Shown: one piece after another, positions 63,478-64,000 of the stretch
Layout: every line of letters starts with the position of its first letter
Numbering within the stretch: the stretch's first letter is position 1
Assembly (NCBI GenBank): GCA_910574455.1
Contig: CAJSYZ010000010.1
Coordinates: forward strand, 2,322,770 to 2,386,769
From: Trichaptum fuscoviolaceum
Taxonomy: Eukaryota > Basidiomycota > Agaricomycetes > Hymenochaetales > Trichaptaceae
Direction of reading: 5' to 3'
Length of the DNA: 64,000 bases
Position numbers and translations under genes: made by a program
Notes under the pieces: generated by a model
What the model saw: the letters and a program-made list of their open reading frames with translations, nothing else
What the model was told of the DNA's origin: nothing
The model's database searches: none

Positions 63478-63780
63478 CTTGTGTAAATAAATTGATGGAT
63501 TGGATTTATGCTTTCAAATAAATACATTGCCTGCTGTTTCTATGAATTTATTACAGAATGCAAAAAAAATGAAGCCAAACGGACAAGAATTGAGCGAGAC
63601 GGCCGTGCTCGCCGTCGCCGACAGCGAGCACGGGGTGTGGTGACGGCGCTGACGCGTTGTGGGCGCGTGGGAGGCATGGCGGCAAGGTCCGTGGCGCGCG
63701 CGGGACTCGCTGCACAGACCCTTACGGCGGTTGCCGGGTCAGGGCTCTGGGTCCCCGGGCATAGCTAGCCCGGCATGCAG
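63478..63780 (-). repeat. KDZ element terminal inverted repeat, right
   Basis: Inverted match to 29107-29418. The run GCCAAACGGACAAGAATTGA is shared almost exactly with the left end (one mismatch). Confidence 0.75.
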
Positions 63781-63837
63781 CTGAACGACCGCCCTTTGTA
63801 TCCATAATTGTTTTTTAAAATACATATATTGTTTGTG

Positions 63838-64000
63838 TTCTACACTTTCTATGCAATGCAAAAAAAACGAAGCCAAACGGACAAGAATTGAGCGAGACGG
63901 CCGTGCTCGCTGTCGGCGACGGCGAGCACGGGGTGTGGTGACGGCGACGACGCGTCGTGGGCGCGTGGGAGGCGCGGCGGCAAGGTCCGAGGCACGGCGC
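63838..64000 (-). repeat. second KDZ-type terminus in direct orientation, truncated by window end
   Basis: Repeats the 63555-63700 sequence (GCCAAACGGACAAGAATTGA onward) with few changes. It suggests a second KDZ element or a duplicated end beyond the window. Confidence 0.7.

Larger units (their letters stand above)
29107..63780 (-). mobile_element. KDZ-type DNA transposon with three genes, broken by nested insertions
   Basis: Bounded by inverted repeats of about 300 bp (29107-29418 and 63478-63780). On the minus strand it carries the KDZ transposase, gene 2 and gene 1. Removing F (30745-34414), H2 (37174-40747) and C (42202-61448), each with its target duplication, restores continuous reading in gene 1, the KDZ tail and KDZ exon 4. 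The restored length is about 8 kb. KDZ (Kyakuja-Dileera-Zisupton) elements are expanded in Agaricomycetes. No clear TSD was found at the outer ends. Confidence 0.7.

Noticed and set aside
29107..63780. TET/JBP dioxygenase gene linked to KDZ
   Set aside because: Looked for because of the known association. No HxD...H double-stranded beta-helix pattern was recognised in genes 1 or 2.

Overview
This window is almost entirely transposable elements, stacked inside one another. The host is most likely a filamentous basidiomycete (Agaricomycete-type fungus). The evidence is a KDZ-family transposase gene with several short introns, chromodomain Ty3/gypsy elements, a Ty1/copia element primed by a half initiator-tRNA, and no recognisable intact housekeeping gene. 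The setting looks like heterochromatin or a centromere-proximal TE nest. No bacterial features, CRISPR array or rRNA were seen.

Layout, left to right. (1) 1-18427 is copy 1 of a DNA transposon here called H. It carries a broken Hsp70 C-terminal fragment and a Cys/His-rich spliced ORF. It is interrupted by a miniature LTR retrotransposon with three LTRs (TRIM, 394-1153), an intact copia element (1459-6384) and a Ty3/gypsy element A (6886-16595). (2) 18428-28780 is a reverse-strand Ty3/gypsy element E, cut at its RT by H and split by a same-family forward element D (18703-25406). (3) 28781-29106 holds a retroposed poly(A) end and a 45-bp palindrome. (4) 29107-63780 is a KDZ-type DNA transposon of about 8 kb once insertions are removed, with inverted ends of about 300 bp and three reverse-strand genes. 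Gene 1 is split by a palindromic foldback element F (30745-34414, itself hit by a solo LTR). The KDZ gene tail is split by H copy 2 (37174-40747). Exon 4 of the KDZ transposase is split by a non-autonomous LTR element C (42202-61448, LTRs about 2.5 kb). The left LTR of C is hit by B (44250-57016), a second copy of the A family, and the gag of B is hit by foldback G (50405-53474). (5) 63838-64000 repeats the KDZ terminus in direct orientation.

How the parts work. The A/B, D/E and C elements all show self-priming geometry of the Tf1/sushi type. A TATA-like box lies about 32-34 bp upstream of a tract that is exactly complementary to the sequence just inside the 5' LTR, and between D/E and C the pairing covaries. 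Copia and the TRIM instead share an 11-nt site matching the anticodon arm of initiator tRNA-Met, so the TRIM may be moved by copia-type proteins. The TRIM LTR contains a tRNA-like Pol III unit, an arrangement analogous to the 5S-carrying Cassandra elements of plants. The A/B family carries accessory ORFs on both sides of gag-pol: an isolated integrase-type H2C2 zinc domain upstream, and two Cys-rich ORFs stacked directly after the pol stop codon in the same frame. Most coding regions are damaged. The copia polyprotein is the only full-length uninterrupted retroelement ORF. All coordinates and alignments were made by eye.
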